From: Gossypium raimondii
Taxonomy: Eukaryota > Streptophyta > Magnoliopsida > Malvales > Malvaceae
Assembly: GCF_025698545.1 (NCBI RefSeq)
Contig: NC_068575.1
Location: forward strand, 62,629,980-62,693,979
DNA length: 64,000 nucleotides
Direction of reading: 5' to 3'
Positions 49,054-60,200 of the stretch are shown piece after piece. Under the pieces are notes generated by a model that was not told the DNA's origin, made no database searches, and saw only the letters and a program-made list of their open reading frames with translations. The first letter of the stretch is position 1. Each line of letters opens with the position of its first letter. The position numbers were made by a program, and so were the translations under genes.

Positions 49054-50655
49054 TTACCTAACATTAACGATATCATCAATCTTCAAAATCATTCTCACAC
49101 ACTCTGTAGCCAGTGTAATTGCACTTGTGCTTACAAGCAAAGGCTGCACTACATTCTCCTCCAAGATATTAGTAATCTGTCCTTTCCTCACATTGATCCC
49201 AGCATTGATCTCTCCTTGAGCATGTCGATTCCTCAGCTCAGTCACAATAGCAATAGGGTTCAACCCGGCATTTTCAGCCAATGTGTAAGGAATAACTTCC
49301 AGTGCTTCAGCAAATGACCTCACACAATAGCCCTCCATACCATGCAACACCTTAGACCAAGCACCAAGCTGCCTGGACAACTCAATCTCCGGAGCACCGC
49401 CACCGGCAATCAAAAACCTCTTGCTAACCAAACACCTAACCACACACAAAGCATCATGTAAACTCCTCTCGGCTTCATCGATAACTAACTGATTCGAACC
49501 ACGAATCAAAACAGTAGTAGTCCTTCCCATATCCTTAATCCCAGTAACTTTAACAATTTTCCCATCACCAAGTGAAACCTCCTCGACAAGATCAGCATGC
49601 CCCAACTTCTCAGCTCGAAAATGCTCAATATTAGCAATAGGCAAACAATTCAAGGTCTTGGTGATAAACTCAATGTCCTCCCTCTCAACGTCCTTAATAA
49701 CCATAATCTTAGCTTTGGCCAGATAATGCAATGACAAATCAGTAACAGCATCCCTCAAAATACTCTTTTGAATCAACAAAACATTACATCCCGTTGCCTT
49801 GATCTTCTTAATCATACCCAAAATGTAATTCCTTTCCTCTTTCAATATCCTATCCATTTGAGTATAATCTGAAACTACAATACTCTGTTCAATATCAGTT
49901 TTAGGAGGGGAAATTTGAAATTGAATTACCGCAATTTTTGCGTTCTCCATTCTGGTTGGTCCTCCAGCTGCATGACTCGCTTTCTTATCAAAAACCAGCC
50001 CTTTAACTAACTCAGTATCGTCCACGGTTCCGCCCAGCTTTTTCACAATCTTGATGTCTCGTAAATCAACCATATCCGGTTTTGCTGGATCCACGACCGA
50101 GAGAACTGAATCAACGGCCAACGGTGCCAGTAGAGTCGAGTATTGGCTAACAACCTTGCTGTTCAACGAAGTGCTGGCGGATTTGATTAAAGATTCACGG
50201 TCAGAGATCTCGAGAGGGACGGCCATGGCGGTGAGTACATCGACGGCTTTAGTCGAAGCCTTGTGGAGAGAATCAGAGATAACAGTAGGATGGATACCAT
50301 TGGTAAGAAGCAATAAACACTGTTTAAGAAGGGCGCCGGCGATGACGACAACGGTAGTGGTACCGTCACCGGCAGCAGAATCTTGCGATTTAGATAAGTC
50401 TACGAGCATTTTAGCGGCGGGCTGGAGGACTTCCATCTTGTTCAAGATAGTGGCGCCGTCGTTGGTTATGATGACTTCGCCGTTGGCGGTCGAGATCATT
50501 TTGTCCATACCTTTAGGACCTAAGCTAGTTCGAACGGCGTCGGCAACGGCTCGAGCTGCTTTGATGTTGGCTTGGCGGATGTCTTCTTTGCGCTTGTTGT
50601 CAACGTACGACTCTGTCTTGGAAGAGCGCGGCTGAGCTGCTGTAACGGCTGCCAT
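49054..50655 (-). CDS. CCT4: T-complex protein 1 subunit delta (CCT4), 533 aa
   Basis: A single uninterrupted minus-strand exon of 533 codons, the usual length for the delta subunit of the cytosolic chaperonin TRiC/CCT. CCT is a double-ring ATP-driven machine that folds actin, tubulin and other proteins. Group II chaperonin signatures are intact: [13 protein letters not shown] and ITNDGATIL near the N-terminus, [20 protein letters not shown] with the catalytic Asp, and [13 protein letters not shown] and [14 protein letters not shown] near the C-terminus. The N-terminal [17 protein letters not shown] leader and the ending DDIVNVR fit plant CCT4. It is the only large intronless gene in the window; the neighbouring genes have 3-19 exons. 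No truncation or frameshift is seen. The opposite strand carries a long open frame (50051-50635) that is a coding shadow. Confidence 0.97.
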   Translation of the reverse strand: MAAVTAAQPRSSKTESYVDNKRKEDIRQANIKAARAVADAVRTSLGPKGMDKMISTANGEVIITNDGATILNKMEVLQPAAKMLVDLSKSQDSAAGDGTTTVVVIAGALLKQCLLLLTNGIHPTVISDSLHKASTKAVDVLTAMAVPLEISDRESLIKSASTSLNSKVVSQYSTLLAPLAVDSVLSVVDPAKPDMVDLRDIKIVKKLGGTVDDTELVKGLVFDKKASHAAGGPTRMENAKIAVIQFQISPPKTDIEQSIVVSDYTQMDRILKEERNYILGMIKKIKATGCNVLLIQKSILRDAVTDLSLHYLAKAKIMVIKDVEREDIEFITKTLNCLPIANIEHFRAEKLGHADLVEEVSLGDGKIVKVTGIKDMGRTTTVLIRGSNQLVIDEAERSLHDALCVVRCLVSKRFLIAGGGAPEIELSRQLGAWSKVLHGMEGYCVRSFAEALEVIPYTLAENAGLNPIAIVTELRNRHAQGEINAGINVRKGQITNILEENVVQPLLVSTSAITLATECVRMILKIDDIVNVR

Positions 50656-50699
50656 TTCCGGTGGGTATGGGAATTGATTCAGTGGATCGGAGGTGCAGG

Positions 50700-51947
50700 G
50701 GAAAACACTGGAAGAAAGAGAGTTCTAGAAGAGTGGGATCGAGAGAGTCGAGTTACGATATTAGAGAGGGGGAGACAAAAGTCGCAAGGTTTCTCGTATC
50801 TGATTTTTTCGGGTTTAGAGGGTTGTTTGGAAGTTGTCAAAATTATTTGGAATTGAGGTTGCTTCTCAAGTGTTTCTATAAGGTATCCCAAATGAAGCCT
50901 TAGCTTAGGGTTTAGAGGGATGTTTGCCTGAGCTTTTTAGTTTGGGTGAATTTCATCCGATGTTACTAATCTAGTAATAAGTGTACGTTTTTGTTACTTA
51001 ACTTCAAAAAGTTACAAAATGATCATTAAATTATTGTAAAATTTTCATTTAAGTCTCTGAACTTTTTGGAAGTTTTTATTTAAGTCATTGAACAATTCAA
51101 AATATTTTATTTAAATCATTGGATTGTTAAGTTTTTTTCTCAAGTTTAACTAGTGAGCTCCAAGTGACGATTTGATGATTGATACGATAGATCAATACCA
51201 ATTGACGAGCAGAAAAACATTCCTTAAATCTAAACTGATCTGATAGTTAGTGACAAAAATTGCAGAAGAAAGTTATTTGAATTTTGGTTAGCAAATTCAT
51301 GAAATTCAAAATTGTTTCATGAAAAAAAATTAAATAATAGAAAAATAAAAATAAAAAATGCAACTTTCAATTGGTATAGACGATACAAACGGATAAGGTC
51401 ATACAACAACAATTTAAATGAAATTTTTTGAATTGTTTCTTTTTATTTTTATTTTTTCATCCATTTTAAGGTCCATTTTCGAAGTGGATGTCACCTCCAA
51501 TAATGTTGTCTCCAACGTTCAAACTTAGATATTCTTTTGAAAATGTAATATGTGTTGTCATTACACTCAACATTGATTAGCATTTTTTTTAAATAAATTA
51601 ACATTTTCATTGTATTTTGTTCATTTTCAATTCCTATTTATTGTAAATTTTCTATTTTGGTATTTTCTTATTTTATGAATATTTAATTATTATTAATTTA
51701 CATATTTTATTTTCTCAAATTGATAGACGCATAGTTTAAATTTTAACTCTATTATTTCGATTATAACGTGATACAATTTTAAAAAGTTTACACATTATAT
51801 TGTAATGAAATCCAAGTTTAGATTTAGTGATCAAAATTGAAAACTACTAATTTCTTAAACTAATATAAAACTAATAAAGTTTAAGAACCAGATTTATTAT
51901 GCAAGTAAACTCATGCAAGCTGAAAAGCACTATCTCCAAGGGATAAT
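50700..51947. other. Intergenic region with truncated family 2 MITE
   Basis: The first ~200 bp is the CCT4 leader and promoter. A family 2 element lacking a clear right terminus occupies about 50945-51440. The rest is AT-rich spacer without a gene. Confidence 0.5.
50945..51440. mobile_element. Family 2 MITE, right end missing
   Basis: Collinear by eye with 39936-40459 through the 'gtgagctccaagtgacgattt' and 'tcaattggtatagacgatac' blocks. The terminal 'gtagtttaccc' on the right is absent. Confidence 0.55.
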
Positions 51948-52492
51948 GGTAAAAATTGCGTAAATTACATTACTACTCAATTAAATATTAGTAAATTTTT
52001 TGCCTATCAACTATGAAATATTATAAAATGATCATTCAACTATTTTGTTAATAGATGGCTAACAATGACAACTTTTAAAATTGGTATAATAGCAATTTTA
52101 ACTCTCGACATTTATACATTGTGTCAATTTAGTCTTTATTCTAAAAGGTTTAACCTTCAATATTTACGTTGTGTAATCTAGTCTTTTGCTATTTTGCATT
52201 TCTTTGTAACCATTTCACCTAAAAGATTTAAAAAATAACAATTAAATTTGATTGAAAATATACAAAAAAACAAAACATCTAAAAATCCAAGATAAAGTAA
52301 CTTTCATCTTTTTTCTCGTTCTTTAAAAATTAATCCTCAATGTCACAACTAAAAGTAAAATTGTAAAAGAAAATTCAAATTACACAATGTGCAAATATTG
52401 AGAGCTAAAGTTGCTATTATGACAGTTTTAAAAGTTGCCATAGTTAGACAAGTGCTGACAAAAAAAAATTGAATAGTTGGGTGGTCAGTTTG

Positions 52493-53820
52493 GGGCAAAA
52501 TACCCAAAAAAGCCATTTTTTTAAAATTTATAGAAATGGGCCCAGTATTTTATTATTTACCGGAATGGACCATTTTCTCCTAAATCGCGTCCACGTCAGC
52601 GCAATGTCAGGGGATGTGCCAGGAAATCGCGCCCACGTGTACGCGCTTTTGAAGTCGGGCATCAGATAACCTCCAATTAACTGAATAATGTATGTCCGAG
52701 CATATCGGATTCTTTCTATTTCTGTTGAATCTTCATCCGGATCCGGGAATGTGTCTCGTAACCAGCCCATCTCGATCTTACCTCCGTCCATTTTCTCTGG
52801 AATAGTGTCCAAAAGCTCGTAGCAGACCGCAAGCCAATTGCTAGATTGGGCAGACCCGATGATTGGGTACCTGTCCACCGGTAATCTCAATTGCAGATTG
52901 ACATCTTCCAAAGTGATAGTGCACTTTCCACGTGAAAGATGGAATGTGTGCGTCTCGGGTCTCCACCTTTCGATCAGCGCACTGATTAGTTTCGGGTCCA
53001 CCTTATATCCCCGGCCTACCGTCGCCACGTGCCAAAAACCCGCTTCCCGCAAGTAGTTCTCTACCAACGATGATGGAGGACAATGCATATTCCGGATATT
53101 GCATTCCAATATTCGATCTACAGACTTTTATAACAAATAATAATTTAATAATTATCTAAAAATGCATAAATAAAAAATTCTTAAATAATATTTAAAAATT
53201 AAATTTAACGCTTACCATTTTCATTTGTTCCACCGATATGTGATGCTTATCAAGACGAGTCAATTCTCCGGCCATTGCTGAAATCGTACAAATTTTTACG
53301 GTTTAAAAAATTTTTAAAAAAAATATTTTTTAAAATTATTTAAAAATAGGGATTTAAGAGAAATTTAAGAGGAACTTGAGAGAAAATTAAAAATAAATAT
53401 GGATTTGAGAGAAATTGTGAAGGAATTTGAGAGCAAATTGAGAGGAAATTTAGAAGAAATTGAGAGGAAATTTGAGAGAGGATTAGTTTGTGAAAAAAGG
53501 GGTGGGGGTATTTATAGTTTTTTTTTGGACCGTTGGGGGGGGGCAACGGTCAATGACCGTTGCACTGTTCACGCGCGAGGCAAATCGCATCCACGTCAGC
53601 GCGCTTTGCTGACGTGGACACAAATCGCGCTTTAGAGGATGCGATTTGTTGCCATGTCAATAAAGCGTGCTTACGTGACCGCGATTTCCTGGCACGTCCC
53701 CTGAAATTGCGCTGACGTGGACGAGATTTAGGGGAAAATGGCCCATTCCGGTAAATAATAAAATACCGGGCCCATTTCGGTAAATTTAAAAAAAATTAGG
53801 CTTTTAATGGTAAATTGCCC
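52493..53820 (-). mobile_element. Mutator-like element (1328 bp) carrying a plant mobile domain gene
   Basis: Begins gggcaaaatacc and ends ggtaaattgccc. Terminal inverted repeats are about 140 bp; for example, 'tattttattatttaccggaa' near the left end pairs with 'ttccggtaaataataaaata' near the right. The flanks gtcagtttg (52484-52492) and gtcaatttg (53821-53829) form a 9-bp target duplication with one mismatch. Inside are a truncated PMD gene (minus), a purine-rich GAGGAAATTTGAGA-type degenerate repeat (about 53350-53490), and a GC-rich subterminal hairpin (ccacgtcagc / gctgacgtgg, about 53592-53620). It encodes no transposase, so it is non-autonomous. Mutator class is inferred from the 9-bp duplication and long TIRs. 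Confidence 0.88.
52528..53275 (-). CDS. Truncated plant mobile domain (PMD/MAIL1-like) protein, 218 aa
   Basis: Two minus-strand exons: 53275-53216 and 53124-52528. The joined protein starts MAGELTRLDKHHISVEQMKM and continues SVDRILECNIRNMHCPPSS. It then shows the PMD hallmarks YLREAGFWHVATVGRGYKVD, SALIERWRPETHTFHLS and CTITLEDVNLQLRLPVD. These proteins are often annotated 'serine/threonine-protein phosphatase 7 long form homolog' or MAIN/MAIL. Host members act in silencing and genome stability; transposon-borne members are of unknown role. Full PMD regions are clearly longer. Here the C-terminal half is missing, and the last residues (near WSIPVNNKILGPFL) are encoded by the terminal inverted repeat itself. 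The frame is otherwise open, so the gene may still be expressed. Confidence 0.85.
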
Positions 53821-53962
53821 GTCAATTTGTAACTTTTCATAGTTGCGTTACCAAAAAAGAAATTTACTAATAATTGAGTGACAATTTTATAACTTTTCAT
53901 AATTAGGTAGCCAAAAAAGATATTTATAAATAGTTTAGTGATTACTAGCGTAGTTTACCCCT

Positions 53963-54241
53963 AAAAAAATTCAGAAGGCAATATTAATAAGACAAGAGGA
54001 CTGGAAAACAATTTTAAAAAATTAGAGAGTAAATTATGATATTACCCCCAAATAGACACACGGGAACAGCCAGCAGCCGCAGATTACAGTTCCTTTACAT
54101 GGCCACATAAACAATTTCATAGGCTCATCTCTTCAAAGCAAACCCAAAACCCCCTCTTCACCAAAAACCCTAACGAGCATCTTCAAATGTAATCAAAACC
54201 CCACTGAGAAAGGATTAAAAACCAGAACAATCCCCCAAAAA
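53963..54241 (+). promoter_or_regulatory. Promoter/leader of the DExH helicase with a start-stop uORF
   Basis: The ~240 bp before the helicase start is GC-richer and CCC-rich, as expected for a leader. It contains ATG immediately followed by TAA at 54187-54192, a minimal start-stop upstream ORF 49 nt before the main ATG. If transcribed, such an element can hold ribosomes and lower downstream initiation. The transcription start is not known from sequence. Confidence 0.45.
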
Positions 54242-57200
54242 ATGTCGTGTTACTCAGCTATATTTCAGGGTTATCTCAGGACAACCGCCATGTCTCTGCG
54301 ACCTGCTTCCCTCCAACTTAACAACTCCCCTAAAATCCTTTTAAAACCATGTTCATTTTCCTTTGTCCCCAGGACCCAATCCCCTGGTTCTTTCCGGCGT
54401 TTGCATTTGAGGAATGGCCTCGTTAGGTGCTCAAAGTCTGGGACTGCTGCTTCTTCTTCCAGGACTATTGCCTTGGATTGGAGGAACGTTGCCTTGCCTT
54501 ATTCGGAGCTGCAAAGCTCTAATTATGGCCGTTATGCTTACCAGGATGTTTCCGGCGATGATTCGGACCATGAATTTGGGTCTCCACAGTCTCAGAGTCA
54601 AATGGTTGGGTTTTTAGATACCCTTTTTTTAAAGATTTTTTAGATACACTTTTTGTTTTTGTTTTTTGCTGCCGTTAAGTTAGAGGGTGGAGAGGAGTTT
54701 GTTGTACCTTTTAATCATATTGCGAGGTGTTGGCCTTTGCAATGGAAAAATAATGATTTTCCAATCACTTATTGAGTCAATTATCAGTTTTATGAATAGT
54801 TGGTTAACTGACTTGGGACTGTTTTCTTTGCTGATCAAATTAATTATTGAGTTTGTTTTGAAAAGAAACATGTTCTTGTAGTATTGTTCTTATATCTATT
54901 GATGGACGGTTGCTTGGTTTTTGTTTGTTCATGTCGGTTAGGGTGCTTCAACGCTTGATAATATTGATGAATGGAGATGGAAATTGACTATGCTTCTTCG
55001 TAACAAAGATGAGCAAGAGGTAGTATCTAGGGAGAGGAAGGATAGGCGTGACTTTGAGCAACTTTCAGCTCTGGCAACGAGAATGGGTTTAAATAGGTGT
55101 TTTAAGTTCTATCATTGCATGCATGTTGTATCTTTTATCTATCTTTCCCCATTTTTTGCTATTGTGATTGAGTTCTGAAATATAATCTGTCTTGGCAGTC
55201 GTCAATATGCAAAGGTGGTTGTTTTTAGTAAACTTCCATTGCCGAATTATAGATCTGATCTTGATGATAAGCGTCCACAAAGAGAGGTACATCCATCCAG
55301 TAATTGCCCATTTTCTTTCTTTTTCACTTGAGTGTGTATGCGAACAGAAAAGGGATATGTTCCTAATTGAGCTCTTTAAAGACTTGCACAATATTCATGC
55401 AGTCTTTGCATAAAGTAGGCAATTTTTGTAGAATATTAACTGAAGTCTCTGAGTAGTTCTTAATGCTCTTATATGTTGTATCTTTTTGCCTATCATGCTC
55501 TTCCTAAAAAATTCTTATCCTACTGTCAGGTGGTCTTACCTTTTGGCTTGCAAAGAGATGTAGACCTTCACCTCAAAGCTTACCTTTCTCATAAGGCTAT
55601 GAGCAGTGGTAGGTCTCTGGATAAGCCCTTGATTAGATCAAATAGTGGTGGAATACCTGCTGCAGATGAAGTACCTGTTAATCCAGAGCCCTTTGCACAG
55701 AATAGTGTTGCCTTGGAGAGAATTCTTCGACGGAGAAGTTTGCAAATACGTGATAAGCAACAAGAATGGCAGGTTTCATTTTTCGATTTCTTTAATTATG
55801 CTCGGTCATCCTAGGTCCACCTTACAATAATTCGTTTTTTATGTTTATAATATATATGAATTAGCTCATGCATATGTGTGGCATCTCTCATTCTGTTTGG
55901 GGCGTCCATGCCTAATTGTGTTGTCTGTGATCTTTTTTATTCTTCCTTTGCCCCCTTTGTGTTTTTGCTTTTTTATGGATTTGAAATATTTAGGTCCTAG
56001 TAGAAAATAGATAGTATGTGCTCGGTGTATATTTAAACTAGTAACTGAGAGAATATATGTACATCCTGTATTTCTCTTTTATGTATTTTATACGCATGCT
56101 TGCCCCTTTTCTGTCAGTAATTTAAATGTTGCTAATATCTATCTTCTATAGGAGTCTCCTGAAGGCCAAAAGATGCTTGAATTTCGTAGAAGCTTGCCTG
56201 CATATAAAGAGAGAGATGCATTGCTAAATGCTATCTCACAGAATCAGGTGAAATTGATGTCACTGCAATTCATTTCAGTTTCCTACTGTTGCAGTTTATA
56301 TATCACATTTTTAGGTCTATTCTGGTATAGAATCATCAAAATTATAATTGGTGTGTGCTGTAACCTACAAACCTTGATATCCAATGAAAATACAAAACTA
56401 TATGAAGTTCCAAATTGGCATCCCCTAGCTGCATCTATTCTTTCAACAAAATGAACTAATATTAAAATATAAAATATTTATAGGATTGATTGCAATAAGA
56501 GAATTGATCAACTCCCTTCTTTTTTTTGTATCATTATCTTGCTTAATCATTACTACCAAAATATTGATGTAAAAAATTTGTGTGATGTACCTTAGGATTC
56601 AGGAATGAGATTAAAAGTGAAGTAGACAAATCGTTTTTATTTTTATTGCATTCATGCCATCATGGCTGTCCATATTGTTTAAGAAATTTTGTAGTGCTCT
56701 GTATTCCGTAGTTACTTGTGGATTCTTTTGTTATTTGAAATGTTGCTATGTGTTTTGATCTTGCAGGTGGTTGTTGTCTCTGGCGAAACTGGTTGTGGTA
56801 AAACCACACAACTTCCTCAGTACATATTAGAATCTGAGATTGAAGCTGCTCGTGGAGCTTCCTGTAGTATTATATGTACTCAGCCTAGAAGAATATCTGC
56901 TATGGCTGTTTCTGAAAGAGTTGCTGCTGAAAGAGGGGAGAAATTGGGAGAATCTGTTAGTTTCTGCAATTATGCCATTCATCTTATTTTGATGACTCAT
57001 GCTTGTGAAATGTGAATTTATTTGTGTTTCTTGGTAATTAATTATATGGTATGTTATTCTTGAAAGGTCGGCTATAAAGTACGCCTTGAGGGAATGAAAG
57101 GGAGAGACACTCGCCTCCTTTTTTGTACAACTGGAATTTTACTTAGGCGACTACTTGTTGACAGAGATTTGAGAGGTGTAAGTCATGTTATTGTTGATGA

Positions 57201-60200
57201 GATTCATGAACGAGGAATGAATGAAGGTGAGTTTGGGATCTTGTTGAATTTTATACTGTTGTAGTGATATTTTCTGTGACATTAACCACCGTTTGCATAT
57301 CTTTCAGATTTTCTTCTTATTGTGTTGAAAGATCTCCTTCCACGTCGGCCAGAGTTGAGGTTGATTTTGATGAGTGCAACCTTAAATGCTGAACTCTTTT
57401 CTTCTTACTATGGTGGTGCCCCAACAATCCATATTCCTGTAAGTTCTGCTATGATAATTTGAATATTGGACCAGTAGTATTACAATGCAATTCCATAATT
57501 CCACTGAGTGATTGATTGTATGTTTGTTATTGACATGGTGGATTCCTTCTCCAGCTCTCCATCCACAGTGTTCCTAGTAGCATAAGCTACTTGGTGTTAT
57601 TACAAATTTATTTTCTTTTTGTGTAAAGAAGAGGTGTCTATCAATTAGCAACTGATTTGTCATTTGCTTTTGTGTTTGTAGTCATGCAAGTATAATTACT
57701 TATGAATCTAAATGAATTTTAAAAATTCTGCTTGGGTTCCCTTTGATGAATCTAAATGAATTTTGAATCTAAATATTGTCATTAGTGATTTGCTTGAAAA
57801 ATAAGGTTTATGTTGACAGATATTGTAATTAAGGAACAGAATTGAAGTCTAGGTATGTAATTTTAAGAGCTATAACTCAGTTGCTAAAACCTACGAGCTG
57901 AAGCATGTAGCAGTTGTACAGTTATGCTTGTTTGAAGAGTGCCTGAACTCATAAGTAGGGAGTGAAAAGTTGAATGTTTGATGGTGGAATTGATACATTT
58001 CGTATGTACACTTAAAGAAGGCTACAAGGAGAACACCCCCAACTTTCTTTCCTTTAAAAGAAACAATTTGCTGTTGTTATCTGTATTTTGGTTTATTTTG
58101 TTTTCAGGGTTTTACATATCCTGTACGAGCACATTTTCTGGAGAATATTCTAGAGATGACTGGATACAGGTTAACTCCATATAATCAAATTGATGATTAT
58201 GGTCAAGAAAAGATGTGGAAAATGCAGAAGCAGGCCCAATCTTTTAAAAAGAGGAAGAGTCAGCTAACTTCTGCTGTTGAGGTATTGAAATTTTTGCGAG
58301 GTCATCTAGTCTTTGTTGCATGATTTTGGTTGTGAAAACTGAAATTCTTGGTCAACTATAGGCTGCCTGTTTTTGAAATTTTCATCTCTGCCCTTGAACT
58401 TGTGGACAGGATGTGCTTGAAGATGCTGATTTCAGGGGATGTAGTTTACGCACACGAGAATCTTTGTCCTGTTGGAATCCTGACTCAATTGGCTTCAATC
58501 TCATTGAGCATGTTCTTTGCCACATAGTGAGGAAAGAGAGGCCTGGTGCTATTTTGGTTTTCATGACTGGTTGGGATGACATAAATTCTCTAAAAGGTCA
58601 GCTCCAGGCACATCCTCTCCTAGGTGACCCTAGCAAGGTGTTGTTGCTTGCATGCCATGGTTCCATGCCTAGCTCTGAGCAGGTGAATACAGTTTTTACT
58701 TTCCATATCCTGTGCATATTGTTAGTAGCTATGGACGGTTTAACTGGTCAAAATATTTTTTCTTGCTCTTGAAAGAATGACGATTTTCAGTAACTGCTCT
58801 TTGGTTTGTTTCCCTTCCTTCACTTCCTCTTTTACAATTTTTTCTTTCATGTTTCTTGGCATGCAGAGGTTAATATTTGAAAAGCCAGAAGATGGAGTGA
58901 GGAAAATAGTTCTAGCTACTAATATGGCTGAGACTAGCATCACCATCAATGATGTGGTTTTTGTGGTTGATTGTGGAAAGGCAAAAGAAACATCCTATGA
59001 TGCATTAAATAATACTCCTTGTTTGCTTCCATCTTGGATATCAAAGGCTGCTGCCCGGCAAGTAAGACTTCTGATAGTTATCTAATTACTATATCTGCAG
59101 TTAGGGATTTACATATGAAGTTGAGTTTCTATATGCATCCGCAATATTGGATGTACTTCTTATAGTTGCCAATTTTCTAACTGTTACTTGTTAGAAAACC
59201 TAAATATAAAAAAATATATGTTTTCTCAAAAGACAATCTCCATGTGATGTGCTTGGCGAAAACACCTCATTCATTGTTATTTTTAGTGGTCCAATGTTTT
59301 CAATACCAGTGAAAATCACGGTACAGAACATGGAAGTAAATGGTCCTTTTTGCTGATTTAGGTGATATAGGCCAAGATATGCTATGGTTATGAACTTTAT
59401 GTTAATTTTGCTTAGGAACTGTTTTTATCGACTTGCACGTATTCGGGGAATTTAACCTTCCATGGCATCTGTATTCAATTTGTGTGTCCAACTAACTTAC
59501 AACCTGATGTAGGACATTAACAATGTTTTGTGAAAAGAATGTTTGCTGCTACTTAGTGGAGCTTATTTATAGTGATTAGTTTCTTTTAGTTGATTAATTT
59601 TATTGTTCTATTTGACTTCATTATCTAGACTGACATGCTACTTTCTGTTTTTGTTCTTTAGAGAAGGGGAAGAGCTGGTCGTGTTCAACCTGGCGAGTGT
59701 TACCATCTTTATCCCAAATGTGTTTACGATACTTTTGCTGATTATCAACTTCCAGAGCTTTTAAGGACACCATTGCAGTCTTTATGTTTGCAAATCAAAA
59801 GTCTAGAGCTTGGAGGTATCACCGAGTTCCTTTCTAGGGCATTGCAGCCTCCGGAACTTCTGTCGGTAATTTGCAATTACTTCTAACTGTTGGCATTACC
59901 CATATGTTATTGTACATATTGGTTCACGCATTTTGTTTCTTTACAGGTACAAAATGCTGTTGAATATCTGAAGATTATTGGAGCTTTAGATGAAAACGAG
60001 AATTTGACAGTGCTAGGTATGGCAATTAGTTATTGTAAAGGACCATAGGTTTTCAAATATGGATATAATTTTTTTTTTTCATGAAGAAAGACCCATGACT
60101 TGTATTGTGACCTTGCAGGACGCAACTTGTCAATGCTTCCGGTTGAGCCTAAACTTGGAAAAATGCTGATACTGGGTGCTATTTTCAACTGTTTGGATCC

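Larger units (their letters stand above)
51948..53962. mobile_element. Older palindromic element split by the PMD-MULE
   Basis: The left arm (from 51948: 'taaattacattactactca', 'caactatgaaat', then the 52066-52120 block) has its inverted partner in 52384-52440 plus 53830-53962. For example, 'gcaattttaactctcgacat' on the left pairs with the 'gagctaaagttgc' block near 52412-52424. The right arm is cut at 52492 and resumes at 53830, exactly where the 1328-bp MULE and its target duplication sit. Without the insert the element would be about 680 bp. The ends read ggtaaaaattg and gtagtttacccc. Confidence 0.65.

Noticed and set aside
50051-50635. A 194-codon open frame on the plus strand opposite CCT4.
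   Set aside because: It is a coding shadow of the conserved CCT4 gene, with no recognisable domain and a composition explained by antisense codons.
53399-53635. A plus-strand 78-codon frame inside the MULE.
   Set aside because: It is made of the purine-rich degenerate repeat and GC-rich subterminal sequence opposite the PMD leader, with no homology recognised.
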